Positions 13,133 to 13,860 of a stretch of 13,860 bases of DNA are shown piece by piece. The DNA lies in NCBI RefSeq assembly GCF_937976295.1, contig NZ_CALJRY010000121.1, forward strand, positions 1 through 13,860. Direction: 5' to 3'. The DNA is from an uncultured Rothia sp. GTDB lineage: Bacteria; Actinomycetota; Actinomycetes; Actinomycetales; Micrococcaceae. Below the pieces are notes generated by a model. It did not search any database. It was given only the letters and a program-made list of their open reading frames with translations, and was not told the origin of the DNA. Each line of letters starts with the position of its first letter. Within the stretch, counting starts at the first letter, position 1. The position numbers and the translations under genes were made by a program.

Positions 13133-13860
13133 ATGACTTCTGCTTCTGCTGTGAATACTGCTGTGATTGTTTTGGCGGCTGGTTCGGGTACTCGTCTGGG
13201 TGAGCCGATTCCGAAGGCTGCTGTGCGTGTGCATGGTCGTACCCTGCTGGATTATGCGTTGGAGGGTGCGCTCGCTTCGGGTGTTGCTGAGCATGTGGTG
13301 GTGACTGTTCCTGCTGATTGTTCGGTGAGTTGTCCGGAGCTTTTGGAGGATGCCCGCCGCGCCGGTGCGTTGATTACTGCCGGCGGTGATACGCGTACTG
13401 CTTCGGTGGTTGCGGCGTTGGATGCTTTGAAGGATGCGCAGATTCCGGTGGATTATGTGTTGATTCATGATTGCGCTCGTGCTTTTACTCCACCGCAGGT
13501 GTATCACCGTGTGCTTGAGGGTTTGGGTTCTGAGAGCCCGCAGGGCGTTGTGCGTGCGGTGATTCCTGTGTTGCCGGTGGTGGATACGGTGAAGACCGTG
13601 GATTCTGCCGGTTTGGTGACGGGCACTCCTTCGCGTGCGCAGATGTGTGCGGTGCAGACCCCTCAGGGTTTTGAGGTGGCTGCCCTGTTGGCGGCGCATG
13701 AGCGTAGCCGTTCCCTACCTGCTGAGGAGGCTGAGTTGCTGACTGATGATGCGATGGCGATGGAGGCGGCGGGCGAGCCGGTGTTGACGGTTGCAGGGGA
13801 CGCGGATGCGTTTAAGGTGACGACTCCGATGGATTTGCGGGTTGCTCGCGCGCTGTTTGG
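13133..13860 (+). CDS. ispD: 2-C-methyl-D-erythritol 4-phosphate cytidylyltransferase, 3' end beyond window
   Basis: The frame is open from the ATG at 13133 to the end of the window (242 full codons), so the stop lies outside. The enzyme joins MEP to CTP, giving CDP-ME in the non-mevalonate isoprenoid pathway. It shows the nucleotide-binding LAAGSGTRLG (14-23) with Lys28 (IPK), IHDCARAF (111-118) where HDAARP is usual, PVVDTVK (148-154), AVQTPQGF (173-180), LTDDA (203-207) and the late KVTTPMDL (228-235). The last motif is near the normal C-terminus, so either little is missing or an ispF fusion follows. The gene starts 15 bases after regX3 and probably shares its mRNA. The ribosome binding site is poor (GGCGGG, 13118-13122 region). 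Codons are T/G-ending like regX3. Confidence 0.92.
   Translation, partial: MTSASAVNTAVIVLAAGSGTRLGEPIPKAAVRVHGRTLLDYALEGALASGVAEHVVVTVPADCSVSCPELLEDARRAGALITAGGDTRTASVVAALDALKDAQIPVDYVLIHDCARAFTPPQVYHRVLEGLGSESPQGVVRAVIPVLPVVDTVKTVDSAGLVTGTPSRAQMCAVQTPQGFEVAALLAAHERSRSLPAEEAELLTDDAMAMEAAGEPVLTVAGDADAFKVTTPMDLRVARALF

Noticed and set aside
12428..13699. 423-codon minus-strand frame opposite regX3 and ispD
   Set aside because: Its Arg/His/Thr/Gln-rich composition is typical of an antisense shadow of GT-rich codons, and two recognised genes occupy the plus strand.
1..13860. Mobile element, prophage, CRISPR, toxin-antitoxin or defence genes
   Set aside because: I found no transposase, integrase, regular repeat-spacer array, tRNA attachment site or toxin-antitoxin pair. 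All long genes are housekeeping or regulatory.

Overview
The window reads as a stretch of the core chromosome of a high-GC Gram-positive actinobacterium. The best guess is the family Micrococcaceae, close to Rothia (an oral, nitrate-reducing genus). This rests on the gene order gpmA-senX3-regX3-ispD, an actinobacterial-type SenX3/RegX3 pair, a DUF2516 membrane protein, a GTG start placed like a leaderless mRNA, and protein wording familiar from that family. No database was searched, so the genus is an inference. I see no rRNA, tRNA, CRISPR array, insertion sequence or prophage gene.

Layout, left to right. 1-341: AT-rich leader with nested inverted repeats, upstream of hmp (342-1523, +), a flavohemoglobin for nitric oxide detoxification. 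Two long perfect hairpins (1559-1655) separate hmp from the convergent manB (1676-3082, -; phosphomannomutase/phosphoglucomutase). manB diverges from manA (3220-4407, +; mannose-6-phosphate isomerase), so two consecutive steps from fructose-6-phosphate towards GDP-mannose share one 137-bp control region. After a strong terminator (4539-4590) comes a two-gene unit of unknown job: an 89-residue ACT-domain protein (UPF0237, 4742-5011) and a UPF0210/DUF711 protein (5022-6377).

A hairpin at 6437-6477 lies between this unit and the convergent tmk-holB pair (minus strand, 8356 down to 6504). These encode thymidylate kinase and the clamp-loader delta-prime subunit, and overlap as ATGA. Divergent from tmk is a PLP-dependent cystathionine synthase/lyase-family gene (8516-9718, +), followed closely by a DUF2516 membrane protein (9767-10084).

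The right end holds gpmA (10304-11041; glycolytic phosphoglycerate mutase), a terminator, a cluster of degenerate direct repeats, then the phosphate-responsive two-component system senX3 (11265-12392) and regX3 (12434-13117). A nearly complete ispD (13133 onward; MEP isoprenoid pathway) runs off the window end. Fifteen bases separate regX3 from ispD, so carD, which stands directly before ispD in mycobacteria, is absent here.

Most genes are ordinary housekeeping genes. The least explained items are the ACT/UPF0210 pair with a dyad in its promoter, the nested repeats before hmp, the long hairpins between convergent genes, and the repeat cluster in front of senX3. I found no convincing new defence or mobile system.
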